This document shows positions 16,790 through 24,831 of a DNA stretch of 64,000 nucleotides, in pieces; position 1 is the stretch's first letter; each line of letters opens with the position of its first letter. Origin of the DNA: an uncultured Collinsella sp. (lineage in GTDB: Bacteria; Actinomycetota; Coriobacteriia; Coriobacteriales; Coriobacteriaceae); contig UQSB01000003.1 in NCBI GenBank assembly GCA_900543505.1, forward strand, positions 20,581-84,580, in the 5' to 3' direction. A program made the position numbers and the translations under genes. The notes beneath the pieces were generated by a model, which saw only the letters and a program-made list of their open reading frames with translations, made no database searches and had not been told where the DNA came from.

Positions 16790-16815
16790 CAAACAACCTT
16801 GTCCCAAGTGGGCTA
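16786..16815 (-). repeat. REP-like hairpin F (core GGGACAAGG) at the ppsR stop
   Basis: Minus strand: TAGCCCA, then a loop with CTTGGGACAAGG, then TGGGTA; the arms pair with one bulged G. The ppsR stop codon TAG (16815-16813) forms the beginning of the left arm. It is adjacent to hairpin A in the same orientation, and both begin with GTAGC. Confidence 0.45.
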
Positions 16816-17688
16816 CTTTTGTTGAGCGCGGCGGGCGGCACGGCGGGCTCTTGCCTCTTGAATCTCTTCGAGGTGAGCAATGATCTCGGCAGCGCTTTCC
16901 TCGATGGCTTTGCCGTCGGTACGCACAACAAAGCAGCCTAAGCGCTTCATGAGGGCACGAGCTTCCTCAAGCTCGCTGCGCACGCTCTCAGGCTTGGCAT
17001 AGGAGCCGGCAACGGCACGGGCGTAGTCATCGCCCAAGCGGCTATCGCGAATCTCAGAAATAACGTCGACGGTTGAAATCAGGCCGAACAGGTGCATCGG
17101 GTCAACCTCGTAAATCGACTTGGGCGGCTCCATGCCATGCGCCAGTGGGACATTGGCGACCTTGTAGCCCTGATAGGCTAAATACATCGACAGCGGCGTC
17201 TTGGATGTACGCGACACACCCAGCAGCACGATATCGGCACCCGACAGATCGTCGCAACCACGACCGTCATCGTGCTCAACGAAATACTCCATGGCCTCGA
17301 TACGATGGAAATAGCGGTCATCGGTCTTGTGAATCACGCCCGCAACGCACTTGGGCGGCACACCGATGAGCGACGACAGCACGGCAAGCGTCGGGCCGAT
17401 CAGGTCGACCGAACGGATATGCAGCATACCTAGGTAATCGAGCACGCGGGCGCGAAGCGCCGGATCGACAATGGTATGGAACACGGCGACATCGCGATGG
17501 TCGGCATCGACGCGCGGCCCCACAAATGACTTGACCTGCTCCACGGAGGTCACCTTGGGCAGGCGCAAAACGCGAAAAGCCCCTTCATCAAATTGCCCGG
17601 ACGCCGCAAGCACCACCTCACAAGCGGTATCGCCGAGCGAGTCGGAGATAACGATAACGGTGGGACGAGCGGTGACCGGGCAATCCAT
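16813..17688 (-). CDS. ppsR: PPDK regulatory protein (DUF299 bifunctional kinase/pyrophosphorylase)
   Basis: Members of this family inactivate pyruvate phosphate dikinase by ADP-dependent phosphorylation of the Thr near the catalytic His and reactivate it by Pi-dependent removal. The 291 residues show VIVISDSLGDTACEV at the N-terminus, IHKTDDRYFHRIEAMEYFVEHDDG, and the P-loop-like DIVLLGVSRTSKTPLSMYLA followed by GYKVANVPL. It lies directly upstream of ppdK on the same strand, which settles the partner as PPDK and not PEP synthase. It follows glyS by 34 bases and is probably transcribed with glyQS. Its stop codon is part of REP-like hairpin F. Confidence 0.95.
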   Translation of the reverse strand: MDCPVTARPTVIVISDSLGDTACEVVLAASGQFDEGAFRVLRLPKVTSVEQVKSFVGPRVDADHRDVAVFHTIVDPALRARVLDYLGMLHIRSVDLIGPTLAVLSSLIGVPPKCVAGVIHKTDDRYFHRIEAMEYFVEHDDGRGCDDLSGADIVLLGVSRTSKTPLSMYLAYQGYKVANVPLAHGMEPPKSIYEVDPMHLFGLISTVDVISEIRDSRLGDDYARAVAGSYAKPESVRSELEEARALMKRLGCFVVRTDGKAIEESAAEIIAHLEEIQEARARRAARRAQQK

Positions 17689-17722
17689 GCGGGGCTCCTT
17701 TTGCGCTTATGCGCAGGCTGGC

Positions 17723-19819
17723 TTACTTTTTGCGGGCAAGCTCACCGATGTTGGCAATGCCGGAGAAAACGGCCTCGAAGCGGTTGAGCAGCTTAAGGCG
17801 ATTATCGCGAAGCTGCTCGTCCTTGTCCATGACCATGACCTCATCGAAGAAACGGTCGATGGGCGCGCGCAGGGCGGCGAGGGCGGCAAATGCGGCCGGG
17901 TAGTCCTCGGCAGCAAGGGCGGCATCGACGGCGGTCTGAGCAGCCTCGGAGGCGTCGGCGAGCGCAAGCTCGACCTCGCCCATCAGGCTGCGGTCATACT
18001 CCGCACCCAGCTCGGGCTTGGAGATATGCGCGGCGCGGGCATAGGCGGTCGCCAGGTTGTCGAACGTCTCAGCGTCGTTCTTGCGGGCCTCGTCGAGGGC
18101 GGCGCAGCGGGCGAAGAAGACGGACGGGGCGATGATGTGCACCGCGGAGACGGCGGCGACGGTATCGGCCGGAATCTTTTCGTCGCGGGCCATGCTCACC
18201 AGGCGGCCATGGAAGAAGTCACGAACCTGCTGGGCGACCTCGGCGGCGTCGAACTCAATGCCCTGCTCACTGTAGAGTTCGAGGGCAAAGTCGATGAGCG
18301 ACGTGGGGTCGATCGGCAGACGGTCGCGCAGGATGTTGATAATGCCGATAGCGGCACGACGCAGCGCGTAGGGGTCGGAGGAGCCGGTCGGGGGCTCGCC
18401 GATGGCAAAGATACCGGCGATGGTATCGAGCTTGTCGGCGCAGGCCACGATGCAGCCAGCGGTGCCCTCGGGCAGCTCGTCACCGGCAAAGCGAGGACGA
18501 TAGTGATCGCGAATAGCATGGGCGACCTCGTCGTTCTCCCCCATCGCGGTCGCGTAATAACCGCCCATCACGCCCTGCTGGCTCGTGAACTCGACGACGG
18601 CGTTGGACACCAGGTCTGCCTTGCACAGGTGTGCGGCGCGAGCAGCGTCGGCGGCAAGATGGGCGCCCAGGTGAGCCTCGCGGGCGATAGCGAGCGCGAG
18701 CTGCTCGATGCGCTCGGACTTGGCGAGCACGCTACCGAGCTTCTCCTGGAAGGCAACCTTGGACAGACGCTCACGGAACTCGTCGAGGGAGATCTTCAGG
18801 TCCTCCTCGTAGAAGAACTTAGCGTCGTCCAGACGGGCGCGCACGACGCGCTCGTTACCGTCGATCACTCGCTCGGCGTTCTCGGGCTTGCTGTTGGAGA
18901 CGACCACGAACTCACGCGTCAGCTTGCCCTCGCCGTCATAGATCGGGAAGTAACGCTGGTTGGTGAGCATGGACTCGCAGATAATCTCGTGCGGGACCTT
19001 GAGGAACTCCTCGTCGAAAGTACCGACGAGCACCGTCGGCCACTCGCAGAGGTTAATGACCTCCTCAAAGACCTTCTTGGGCGTATCGACATGGCAGCCG
19101 GGGCGAGCGGCCTCGACCTCGGCGATACCGGCGAGAATCGCCTCGCGACGGCGCTCGGCAGAAAGCACGCCGGCATCCTCGAGCACCTGCTCGTAGGCGG
19201 CGGGGCTGGCGACAACGTGGTCACCGGGGCCGAGCACGCGATGGCCGCGCGTGGTGTTGCCGCTCGTCACGTCGGCAAACGACACGGGCACAACATCCTC
19301 GCCCAGAAGGCAGCAAATCCAGCGGACCGGACGCACGAACGTCGCGTGCTCGTGGCCCCAGCGCTGGGAGCGGTAGTTGGGCCACTGCAGGCCGGCAATG
19401 GTCTTCTCGCACAGGGCCGTCAGGATCGGGGTTGCCGGTGCGGAGGGAATGTTCTTCTCGGCAAAGACATACTCGCGACCGTCGGTATCCTCACGACGGA
19501 CCAGGTCCTCGGCAGCCACACCGCACTTGCGGGCGAAGCCCTGGGCGGCCTTGGTGGCGTTACCGTCAGCGTCGAAGGCGATGTTTGCCGCGGGGCCACG
19601 CTTGACCTCGTGAACCTCATCGGTCGCGGTGGCAACGTCGGCAACGAGCGCAGCCAGGCGACGCGGGCTCGAGATCACGCGGACCTCGCCGTGGGCCAGA
19701 CCGGCCTCGTCGAGACCCTTGGCGATCATGGTACCAAGCTGCTTGACGGCATTGTTCAGCGGTGCAGAGGGCATTTCCTCCGTACCGATCTCAAACAGGA
19801 AATCCTTAGCGTCTGCCAT
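17723..19819 (-). CDS. glyS: Glycyl-tRNA synthetase beta subunit
   Basis: tRNA-binding subunit of the bacterial two-subunit glycyl-tRNA synthetase. The 698 residues begin FLFEIGTEEMPSAPL, the family N-terminus, and include THATFVRPVRW (seen as HATFVRPVRWICCLL), GNTTRGHR, ICESMLTNQRYFPIYD, VVSNSKPENAERVI, DAKFFYEEDLK, the HD-like region with QGVMGGYYA, and a C-terminal anticodon-binding helical domain. The ATG at 19819 lies 3 bases after glyQ. A very long open frame on the opposite strand (17471-20725) is a shadow. Confidence 0.97.
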   Translation of the reverse strand: MADAKDFLFEIGTEEMPSAPLNNAVKQLGTMIAKGLDEAGLAHGEVRVISSPRRLAALVADVATATDEVHEVKRGPAANIAFDADGNATKAAQGFARKCGVAAEDLVRREDTDGREYVFAEKNIPSAPATPILTALCEKTIAGLQWPNYRSQRWGHEHATFVRPVRWICCLLGEDVVPVSFADVTSGNTTRGHRVLGPGDHVVASPAAYEQVLEDAGVLSAERRREAILAGIAEVEAARPGCHVDTPKKVFEEVINLCEWPTVLVGTFDEEFLKVPHEIICESMLTNQRYFPIYDGEGKLTREFVVVSNSKPENAERVIDGNERVVRARLDDAKFFYEEDLKISLDEFRERLSKVAFQEKLGSVLAKSERIEQLALAIAREAHLGAHLAADAARAAHLCKADLVSNAVVEFTSQQGVMGGYYATAMGENDEVAHAIRDHYRPRFAGDELPEGTAGCIVACADKLDTIAGIFAIGEPPTGSSDPYALRRAAIGIINILRDRLPIDPTSLIDFALELYSEQGIEFDAAEVAQQVRDFFHGRLVSMARDEKIPADTVAAVSAVHIIAPSVFFARCAALDEARKNDAETFDNLATAYARAAHISKPELGAEYDRSLMGEVELALADASEAAQTAVDAALAAEDYPAAFAALAALRAPIDRFFDEVMVMDKDEQLRDNRLKLLNRFEAVFSGIANIGELARKK

Positions 19820-19822
19820 GGC

Positions 19823-20734
19823 TTACGCCACCTCGCCTTCCTGGTCGGCATTCTCGTTGACTCCGGCGACCTCGGCCATGTAGGCCTCGCAGCACGCCTT
19901 GGCGACGGCGCGGACGCGCAGGATGTAGTTGGCACGCTCGACCGCGGACAGGGCGCCGCGGGCATCGAGCAGGTTGAAGGCGTGGCTGCACTTCATGACA
20001 CAGTCGTACGCCGGCAACGGCAGCTTGCGCTCCAGGCAGGAATGGCACTCGGCCTCGTAGTCGTCAAACTTCTGACGCATCATCTCGACGTTGGCGACCT
20101 CAAAGTTATAGGCACTGAACTCGCGCTCGTTCTCGAGGAACACGTCGCCGTAGGTCATGGGCGTGCCGTCGGGCAGATAGCTCCACACCAGATCGTATAC
20201 CGAGTTGACGCCCTGAGCGTACATGGCGATACGCTCCAGGCCATAGGTGATCTCGACGGGCACGGGGTCGACCTCGATACCGCCCACCTGCTGGAAGTAC
20301 GTGAACTGCGTGACCTCCATGCCGTTGAGCCAGACCTCCCAGCCAAGGCCCCAGGCGCCCAGCGTCGGGCTCTCCCAGTCGTCCTCGACAAAACGGACGT
20401 CATGGTCGTTGGGGTCCAGGCCAATGGCAGCAAGAGACCCCAGGTAAAGCTCCTGAGCATTAACCGGAGAGGGCTTAATGAGCACCTGGAACTGATAGTA
20501 GTGCTGCATGCGGTTAGGGTTCTCGCCGTAGCGGCCGTCGGCGGGACGGCGGCAGGGCTGCGCATAGCAGGTGCGCCATTCGGCGGGACCGAGCGAGCGC
20601 AGCGTGGTCGCGGTATGGAAGGTACCGGCACCGACCTCGGAGTCATAGGGCTGCATAATGACGCAGCCCTGCTCGCCCCAGTACTGCTGGAGGCGCAGGA
20701 TGATGTCTTGGAAGGAAAGCGATGAAGCGTTCAT
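19823..20734 (-). CDS. glyQ: Glycyl-tRNA synthetase alpha subunit
   Basis: Catalytic class II subunit. Seen in 303 residues: the N-terminal LSFQDIILRLQQYWGEQGC, motif-2-like RWTCYAQPCRRPADGRYGENPNRMQHYYQFQV (quoted in parts: YAQPCRRPADGRYGENP), GLGWEVWLNGMEVTQFTYFQQ, and GLERIAMYAQGVNSVYDLVW. It is followed at once by glyS. A TATAGT box at 20781-20786 just behind lepB is a weak promoter candidate. No T-box leader fits in the 59-base gap. Confidence 0.98.
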   Translation of the reverse strand: MNASSLSFQDIILRLQQYWGEQGCVIMQPYDSEVGAGTFHTATTLRSLGPAEWRTCYAQPCRRPADGRYGENPNRMQHYYQFQVLIKPSPVNAQELYLGSLAAIGLDPNDHDVRFVEDDWESPTLGAWGLGWEVWLNGMEVTQFTYFQQVGGIEVDPVPVEITYGLERIAMYAQGVNSVYDLVWSYLPDGTPMTYGDVFLENEREFSAYNFEVANVEMMRQKFDDYEAECHSCLERKLPLPAYDCVMKCSHAFNLLDARGALSAVERANYILRVRAVAKACCEAYMAEVAGVNENADQEGEVA

Positions 20735-20793
20735 GCCTCTAATATCCCCTCGTCGAAACGATTACACGGTTAGGTACTGTACTATAGCGGTTT

Positions 20794-21357
20794 TTAGTCG
20801 ATAGCGCCGATGCGGTTGAGCGGCCAGTAGCGCACAAGCGCCACAGCGATCAAATCAGAGCGATCGACGGGACCAAAGTAGCGCGAGTCGGCAGAGTTTT
20901 CGCGGTTGTCGCCCATCACCCACACGCACCCGTCGGGAACGGTGTAGGGATAACTCACCTGGGCGCCAGGCGCTTGGACCGAAAGCGGCCAGCTCATGCC
21001 CATCGTATAGTCCTCATCGAGCGCTTGGCCGTCAACGACCACCTTGCCGTCCTGCAGGTCGACCGTCTGGCCGGCCGTGGCAATAACACGCTTGACAAGA
21101 ACATCATGCTCGGAAGTGACATCGGGGTTGTGGAACACCACGATATCACCCTGTTTGACGGGCTGACCGAGCTCGAGGCTCACCTTTTGTGCCAGGATCT
21201 GGTCGCCAATCTCGATCGTGTCCTCCATGGAGCCGGTGGGTACCACAAAGGGCTCGACCACAAAGGTGCGGATCAGGAAGGTGGCCACGAGCGCGATCGC
21301 GATGACCGCGACCCACTCAAAAGCGCCCCTCAACGCGGAATGCTGCGATGGAACCAT
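20794..21357 (-). CDS. lepB: Signal peptidase I
   Basis: Membrane serine protease that removes signal peptides on the outer face of the membrane. The 187 residues have one N-terminal membrane helix (VAVIAIALVATFLI), then VEPFVVPTGSMEDTI with the Ser nucleophile, DVLVKRVIATAGQTVDL with the Lys general base, and GDNRENSADSRYFGPV. I place the start at the ATG 21357, five bases after GAGGAG, and not at the GTG two codons upstream that overlaps the trmD stop. It is tightly packed behind trmD, as in other Gram-positives. Confidence 0.96.
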   Translation of the reverse strand: MVPSQHSALRGAFEWVAVIAIALVATFLIRTFVVEPFVVPTGSMEDTIEIGDQILAQKVSLELGQPVKQGDIVVFHNPDVTSEHDVLVKRVIATAGQTVDLQDGKVVVDGQALDEDYTMGMSWPLSVQAPGAQVSYPYTVPDGCVWVMGDNRENSADSRYFGPVDRSDLIAVALVRYWPLNRIGAID

Positions 21358-21359
21358 TC

Positions 21360-22118
21360 TCACTCCTCGCTCTGCGAATACGAAGCGTCCAGAATCTCCT
21401 GCGCGTATGCGCGCTCCTGGGGCGTAAGCCGTGCCGTCTCGATCAGGTCGGGACGCCAGCGGCAGGTGCGCTCGATGGCATTCTTACGGCGCCAGGCGTC
21501 AACCTTGGCATGGTCACCGCTCACGAGCACCGGCGGCACGCCCTCGCCGTTGAATTCAGCAGGGCGAGTGTACTGCGCATACTCGAGCAGGCCTCCGTCC
21601 TCGGCGGTCGAGAACGACTCGTCGACGTTGCTCATCTCGTCACCAAGGGCGCCGGGAATCAGGCGTACGACGGCATCGGCAACGACCATAGCGGGAAGCT
21701 CGCCGCCCGTGAGCACGTAATCGCCGATCGACAGGCGCTCGTCGGCATACGCATAGGCACGCTCGTCGACACCCTCGTAACGGCTGCACACAAACAGCAA
21801 GCGCTCGCTTTTGAGCAGGCGCTCGGCCACATGCTGTGTAAAGGGCTCGCCACAGGGGGTAAAAAACACCACGGTGGGCTTAGGACCCTCGGAGCTAATA
21901 GCCTCGATGGCCTCGACAATAGGCTCGACCTTCATGAGCATGCCCTGCCCGCCGCCGTACGGCTCGTCATCGACGGTACGATGGCGGTCGTGCGTCCAGT
22001 CGCGCAGGTTATACGCCTTAAAATCAAAAAGGCCGGCCTTGCGGGCGCGGCCCAAAATCGATGTGGACATGACGGGCTCAAACATCTCGGGAAAGACCGA
22101 AAGGGTCTCAATCAGCAT
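21360..22118 (-). CDS. trmD: tRNA (guanine37-N1) methyltransferase
   Basis: SPOUT-fold enzyme that prevents frameshifting by methylating G37 of tRNAs read by CNN codons. Seen in 252 residues: TLSVFPEMFEPVMSTSILGRA, DDEPYGGGQGMLM, and the SAM-binding knot with CSRYEGVDERAY, LSIGDYVLTGGELPAMVV. The order rpsP-khpA-rimM-trmD is conserved. It starts 11 bases after rimM. Confidence 0.98.
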   Translation of the reverse strand: MLIETLSVFPEMFEPVMSTSILGRARKAGLFDFKAYNLRDWTHDRHRTVDDEPYGGGQGMLMKVEPIVEAIEAISSEGPKPTVVFFTPCGEPFTQHVAERLLKSERLLFVCSRYEGVDERAYAYADERLSIGDYVLTGGELPAMVVADAVVRLIPGALGDEMSNVDESFSTAEDGGLLEYAQYTRPAEFNGEGVPPVLVSGDHAKVDAWRRKNAIERTCRWRPDLIETARLTPQERAYAQEILDASYSQSEE

Positions 22119-22128
22119 GTTGTCCTCC

Positions 22129-22650
22129 CTACTTGTCCATATCGATCAGGCCGTCCATAACGTGGACGGAAATTGTTCCTGTGTCGGGAAGATCGAGCAC
22201 AACCTGCTCGATCACGGGAATCAGTACCTCGCCGTACCGATCACCCTCGACAACCCAAACATCGTTAGCGGGCGTCGACATGATCTCGACGATCGTGCCG
22301 AGTGAACCGAAGCGCTCGTCGACCACCTCGCGACCCATCAGGTCGGTATAGGCGGCGTCGAGTGAATCGAGCTCAAAATCGTCACGATTTGCCAACACAT
22401 AGCATCCCGTGATGCCCTCGGCGGCCGTCAAGTCGTCAATGCCCTCAAACGAGACCAGATCGCCATCGCCCGTATCGGTGACGGACACGACCGTGCAAAA
22501 GCGGTCGCGCTTGAGCGCCGGCGGCGTCAGGGCGACGCGCATACCCGGCTCTAATACAGAAGGAAGCCCCCGCAGCGGTTGCGCGAGGACCTCCCCCTTC
22601 CTTCCGTGCGGCTTGACCACACGGGCGATGTTTTTGTACTGGGACCTCAA
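22129..22650 (-). CDS. rimM: 16S rRNA processing protein RimM
   Basis: Assembly factor for the 30S head that binds S19. The 173 residues begin with IARVVKPHGRKGEVLAQPL, the N-terminal beta-barrel; the PRC-barrel domain follows with YTDLMGREVVDE, FGSLGTIVEI and NDVWVVEGDRYGEVLIPVI. The start appears to be TTG at 22650, right behind the khpA stop. Position between khpA and trmD supports the call. Confidence 0.95.
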   Translation of the reverse strand: MRSQYKNIARVVKPHGRKGEVLAQPLRGLPSVLEPGMRVALTPPALKRDRFCTVVSVTDTGDGDLVSFEGIDDLTAAEGITGCYVLANRDDFELDSLDAAYTDLMGREVVDERFGSLGTIVEIMSTPANDVWVVEGDRYGEVLIPVIEQVVLDLPDTGTISVHVMDGLIDMDK

Positions 22651-22654
22651 GGTC

Positions 22655-22939
22655 CTAGCCCAGAACCTCTACCTCGACAGCAGTGTCGAGGCGAGCGGCC
22701 AGTGCACGGGCGAGCGTGCGAATGGCCTTGATGGTACGGCCACGACGGCCGATGACCTTAGCGACGTCATCCTCGGCGACAGAAACCTCGATCGTAGAGG
22801 CGTCGTCACCATCGATGACCTCAAGGCTCACGGAATCCGGGTCGTCGACGATCTGAACAACGAGATATTCGACGAGATCGGCGATGCGATCTGAGAGCAT
22901 TGCCTCACCCTCGAGCTGTGCAGCGTCAACCTCAGGCAC
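22655..22939 (-). CDS. khpA: KH-domain RNA-binding protein KhpA
   Basis: Single-KH-domain RNA chaperone of the YlqC family. In 94 residues it has the KH GxxG loop in VAKVIGRRGRTIKAIRTL, preceded by VEYLVVQIVDDPDSV. The GTG start at 22939 is taken because GAGGAG overlaps the rpsP stop six bases upstream. An internal ATG 13 codons later would give the usual shorter length and remains possible. It sits between rpsP and rimM. Confidence 0.93.
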   Translation of the reverse strand: MPEVDAAQLEGEAMLSDRIADLVEYLVVQIVDDPDSVSLEVIDGDDASTIEVSVAEDDVAKVIGRRGRTIKAIRTLARALAARLDTAVEVEVLG

Positions 22940-22942
22940 GAT

Positions 22943-23284
22943 TTACTCCTCGGCGCCCTCAGCGGCCTCAGCGGCAGCCTTAGCGGCCTCGGCCTCTTTG
23001 GCGAGCTGCTTCTTGGACTTCTTGACGACGGTCTCGGTCTTCTCGCCCTCGTTGGCGGCCTTGACCAGAGCGGCGACGGCGTCGGTGAGCTGAGCGCCCT
23101 TGGACTGCCAGTCGGCGATCTTCTCGAGGTCGAGATTGATGGTCTTGGGGGCGGTCATCGGGTTGTAGCGGCCAACCTCCTCGATGATACGACCGTCACG
23201 CGGGGCGCGGGAATCGGCGACGACGACACGGTAGTACGGACGCTTCTTAGCGCCGTGACGAGCAAGGCGAATCTTGACTGCCAA
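22943..23284 (-). CDS. rpsP: 30S ribosomal protein S16
   Basis: Small-subunit assembly protein. The 113 residues start AVKIRLARHGAKKRPYYRVV and include DSRAPRDGRIIEEVGRYNPM. The start is TTG at 23284, six bases after GGAGGAG; the frame is open upstream but not conserved. The C-terminus carries an Ala/Lys/Glu-rich tail of about 30 residues, common in actinobacterial S16. It heads the rpsP-khpA-rimM-trmD-lepB unit. Confidence 0.97.
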   Translation of the reverse strand: MAVKIRLARHGAKKRPYYRVVVADSRAPRDGRIIEEVGRYNPMTAPKTINLDLEKIADWQSKGAQLTDAVAALVKAANEGEKTETVVKKSKKQLAKEAEAAKAAAEAAEGAEE

Positions 23285-23340
23285 AGGAAACTCCTCCAAC
23301 CAAGCAGCTTTAGGCTGCAACTACAAACAAACAGTTGAAC

Positions 23341-23369
23341 ATAATACGCCATCGACGCGGGCAGGTGAA
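23341..23369 (-). promoter_or_regulatory. Sigma70-type promoter of rpsP
   Basis: On the minus strand TTCACC (23364-23369) and TATTAT (23341-23346) are 17 bases apart, about 50 bases before rpsP. Confidence 0.6.
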
Positions 23370-23473
23370 GTCCGTGAGACCAACTTCTTCGGTGTAGTCG
23401 AGGGCAAATCCATATCTTAGACAAGAATTCGGGATTTGCAAGCACATACACGCACCCCACATGAGCTGCGCGG

Positions 23474-23479
23474 TATACT
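23474..23479 (+). promoter_or_regulatory. -10 box of dinB, suggesting a leaderless transcript
   Basis: TATACT ends six bases before the dinB ATG, so transcription would begin at or next to the start codon. I see no clear -35 box and no ribosome-binding site between box and ATG, both in keeping with a leaderless message. Confidence 0.5.
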
Positions 23480-23485
23480 CATGAC

Positions 23486-24742
23486 ATGGAAAGACGCGAA
23501 CATACATACGGTTATGAGGATGCCATGGGCGTCACGCCGCCGCCCTGGACGGGTCCGGCGGTGGGCCTCATGGACCTCGATGCGTTTTTTGCGAGCGTGG
23601 AGATGCTCGATCATCCCGAATGGCGCGGAAAGCCGCTCATCGTGGGCGGAGACGCCGATTCGCGTGGCGTCGTGTCCACGTGTTCGTATGAGGCACGTCG
23701 CTTTGGCGTGCACTCTGCCATGGCCTCGGCCGAGGCGCGGCGCTTGTGCCCGCAAGCCATTTGGACGCACGGGCACTTTGATCGCTACCGCGAGGTGAGC
23801 GCGCAGGTCATGGCGATTCTTGCCGAGGAGACGCCGCGCGTTGAGCGCGTATCCATCGACGAAGCCTTTATCGATATCACACCGGGTCGCTTTGCGCCCG
23901 AAGACCCGCTACTGGTTGCGCGGCGTATAAGCGACCGCGTGGCAGCGCTGGGAGTGACCTGCTCCATTGGCGTGGGCTGCAACAAGACGGTCGCAAAGAT
24001 CGCAAGCGAGCGGGATAAGCCGTTTGGGCTGACCATCGTGCGCCCCGGAACCGAGCAGCGCTTTTTGGCCGCGCTGCCGGTATCTGCCATGAGCGGCATC
24101 GGGCGCTCGGCCGAGGAGCGACTGCGCCGCATGCGCATCTACACGCTCGGCGAGCTGTCACGTTCACCGGAATCAACCTTGGCCTCTATTTTTGGCGTCA
24201 ACGGCGAACGCATGCGCCAGCGTGCGCTGGGACTCGAAATATCCGAAGTAACAAGCCTCGATGAGGAACGCGAGGTTAAATCCGTGAGCAATGAGCGCAC
24301 CTTTGCGAAAGATTTGACTGAGCGTGGGGACATCGAAGCGGCGATTGCGCTGTTGGGAGAGTCGGTTGGACGCCGCCTGCGCCGTCAGGGACTGACGGGC
24401 GGCACGGTAACGCTCAAGCTTAAGTATTCGTATGGCAGCGGACGCACGGCGCAGCGGCGGCTTCCCCACCCCACCGACGATGAGAACATCTTTGTGGCGG
24501 TTGCGCTCGAACTGCTCGACAACATCTGGCAGGAAGGCATGCATGTGCGTCTGGCGGGTATCGGGATGAGCGACTTTGACCATCAGGGCGGCATCCAGAC
24601 CGACCTGTTCTGCGAAGTCGACGACCGCGGAGCCCAATCAAGCGACCGTCGCGACCTCTCAGTCGCGATCGATGCCGTCCGAGACAAGTTCGGCGACACC
24701 GCCCTATCTTTCGGCCGCCAATCCCGCTTCTCCTCCCAATGA
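23486..24742 (+). CDS. dinB: DNA polymerase IV (Y-family)
   Basis: Error-prone translesion polymerase. The 418 residues contain VGLMDLDAFFASVEMLDHP with the first metal-binding Asp, VVSTCSYEARRFGVHSAMAS, RVSIDEAFIDIT with the catalytic Asp-Glu, GVTCSIGVGCNKTVAKIASE, the HhH region MSGIGRSAEERLRRM, and the little-finger domain. The last 40 residues are hydrophilic, and I see no clear beta-clamp motif. The ATG at 23486 follows the -10 box directly. The stop TGA lies inside REP-like hairpin B. No actinobacterial LexA box could be recognised with confidence. Confidence 0.95.
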   Translation: MERREHTYGYEDAMGVTPPPWTGPAVGLMDLDAFFASVEMLDHPEWRGKPLIVGGDADSRGVVSTCSYEARRFGVHSAMASAEARRLCPQAIWTHGHFDRYREVSAQVMAILAEETPRVERVSIDEAFIDITPGRFAPEDPLLVARRISDRVAALGVTCSIGVGCNKTVAKIASERDKPFGLTIVRPGTEQRFLAALPVSAMSGIGRSAEERLRRMRIYTLGELSRSPESTLASIFGVNGERMRQRALGLEISEVTSLDEEREVKSVSNERTFAKDLTERGDIEAAIALLGESVGRRLRRQGLTGGTVTLKLKYSYGSGRTAQRRLPHPTDDENIFVAVALELLDNIWQEGMHVRLAGIGMSDFDHQGGIQTDLFCEVDDRGAQSSDRRDLSVAIDAVRDKFGDTALSFGRQSRFSSQ

Positions 24743-24772
24743 TTTTTCTGAGACGGGGATTAAAAAATCATT
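24738..24772 (+). repeat. REP-like hairpin B at the dinB stop
   Basis: Ten-bp perfect arms (24738-24747 AATGATTTTT, 24763-24772) enclose the core CTGAGACGGGGATTA. The dinB TGA (24740-24742) is inside the left arm. Confidence 0.75.
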
Positions 24773-24793
24773 CTGGCGCTATCGATGCTTTTG

Positions 24794-24820
24794 ATTATTT
24801 TGGGACGGGGATGAAATAAT
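24794..24820 (+). repeat. REP-like hairpin C
   Basis: Seven-bp perfect arms ATTATTT (24794-24800) and AAATAAT (24814-24820) enclose TGGGACGGGGATG. It lies 12 bases beyond the RAYT stop, in the same orientation as B. Confidence 0.7.
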
Positions 24821-24831
24821 TATTTCAGGCC

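Noticed and set aside
17471..20725. Open frame of 1084 codons on the plus strand
   Set aside because: It is antisense to glyS and glyQ, both fully recognised. Low-complexity Leu/Gly/Val/Asp/His-rich translation and no ribosome site; an effect of GC-rich third codon positions.
20735..20793. T-box or glycine riboswitch upstream of glyQ
   Set aside because: The gap of 59 bases is too short and no T-box sequence is present.
23498..23515. GAAC and GGTT near the dinB start as a LexA box
   Set aside because: The half-sites are eight bases apart and lie inside the coding region; the actinobacterial box has a four-base spacer.
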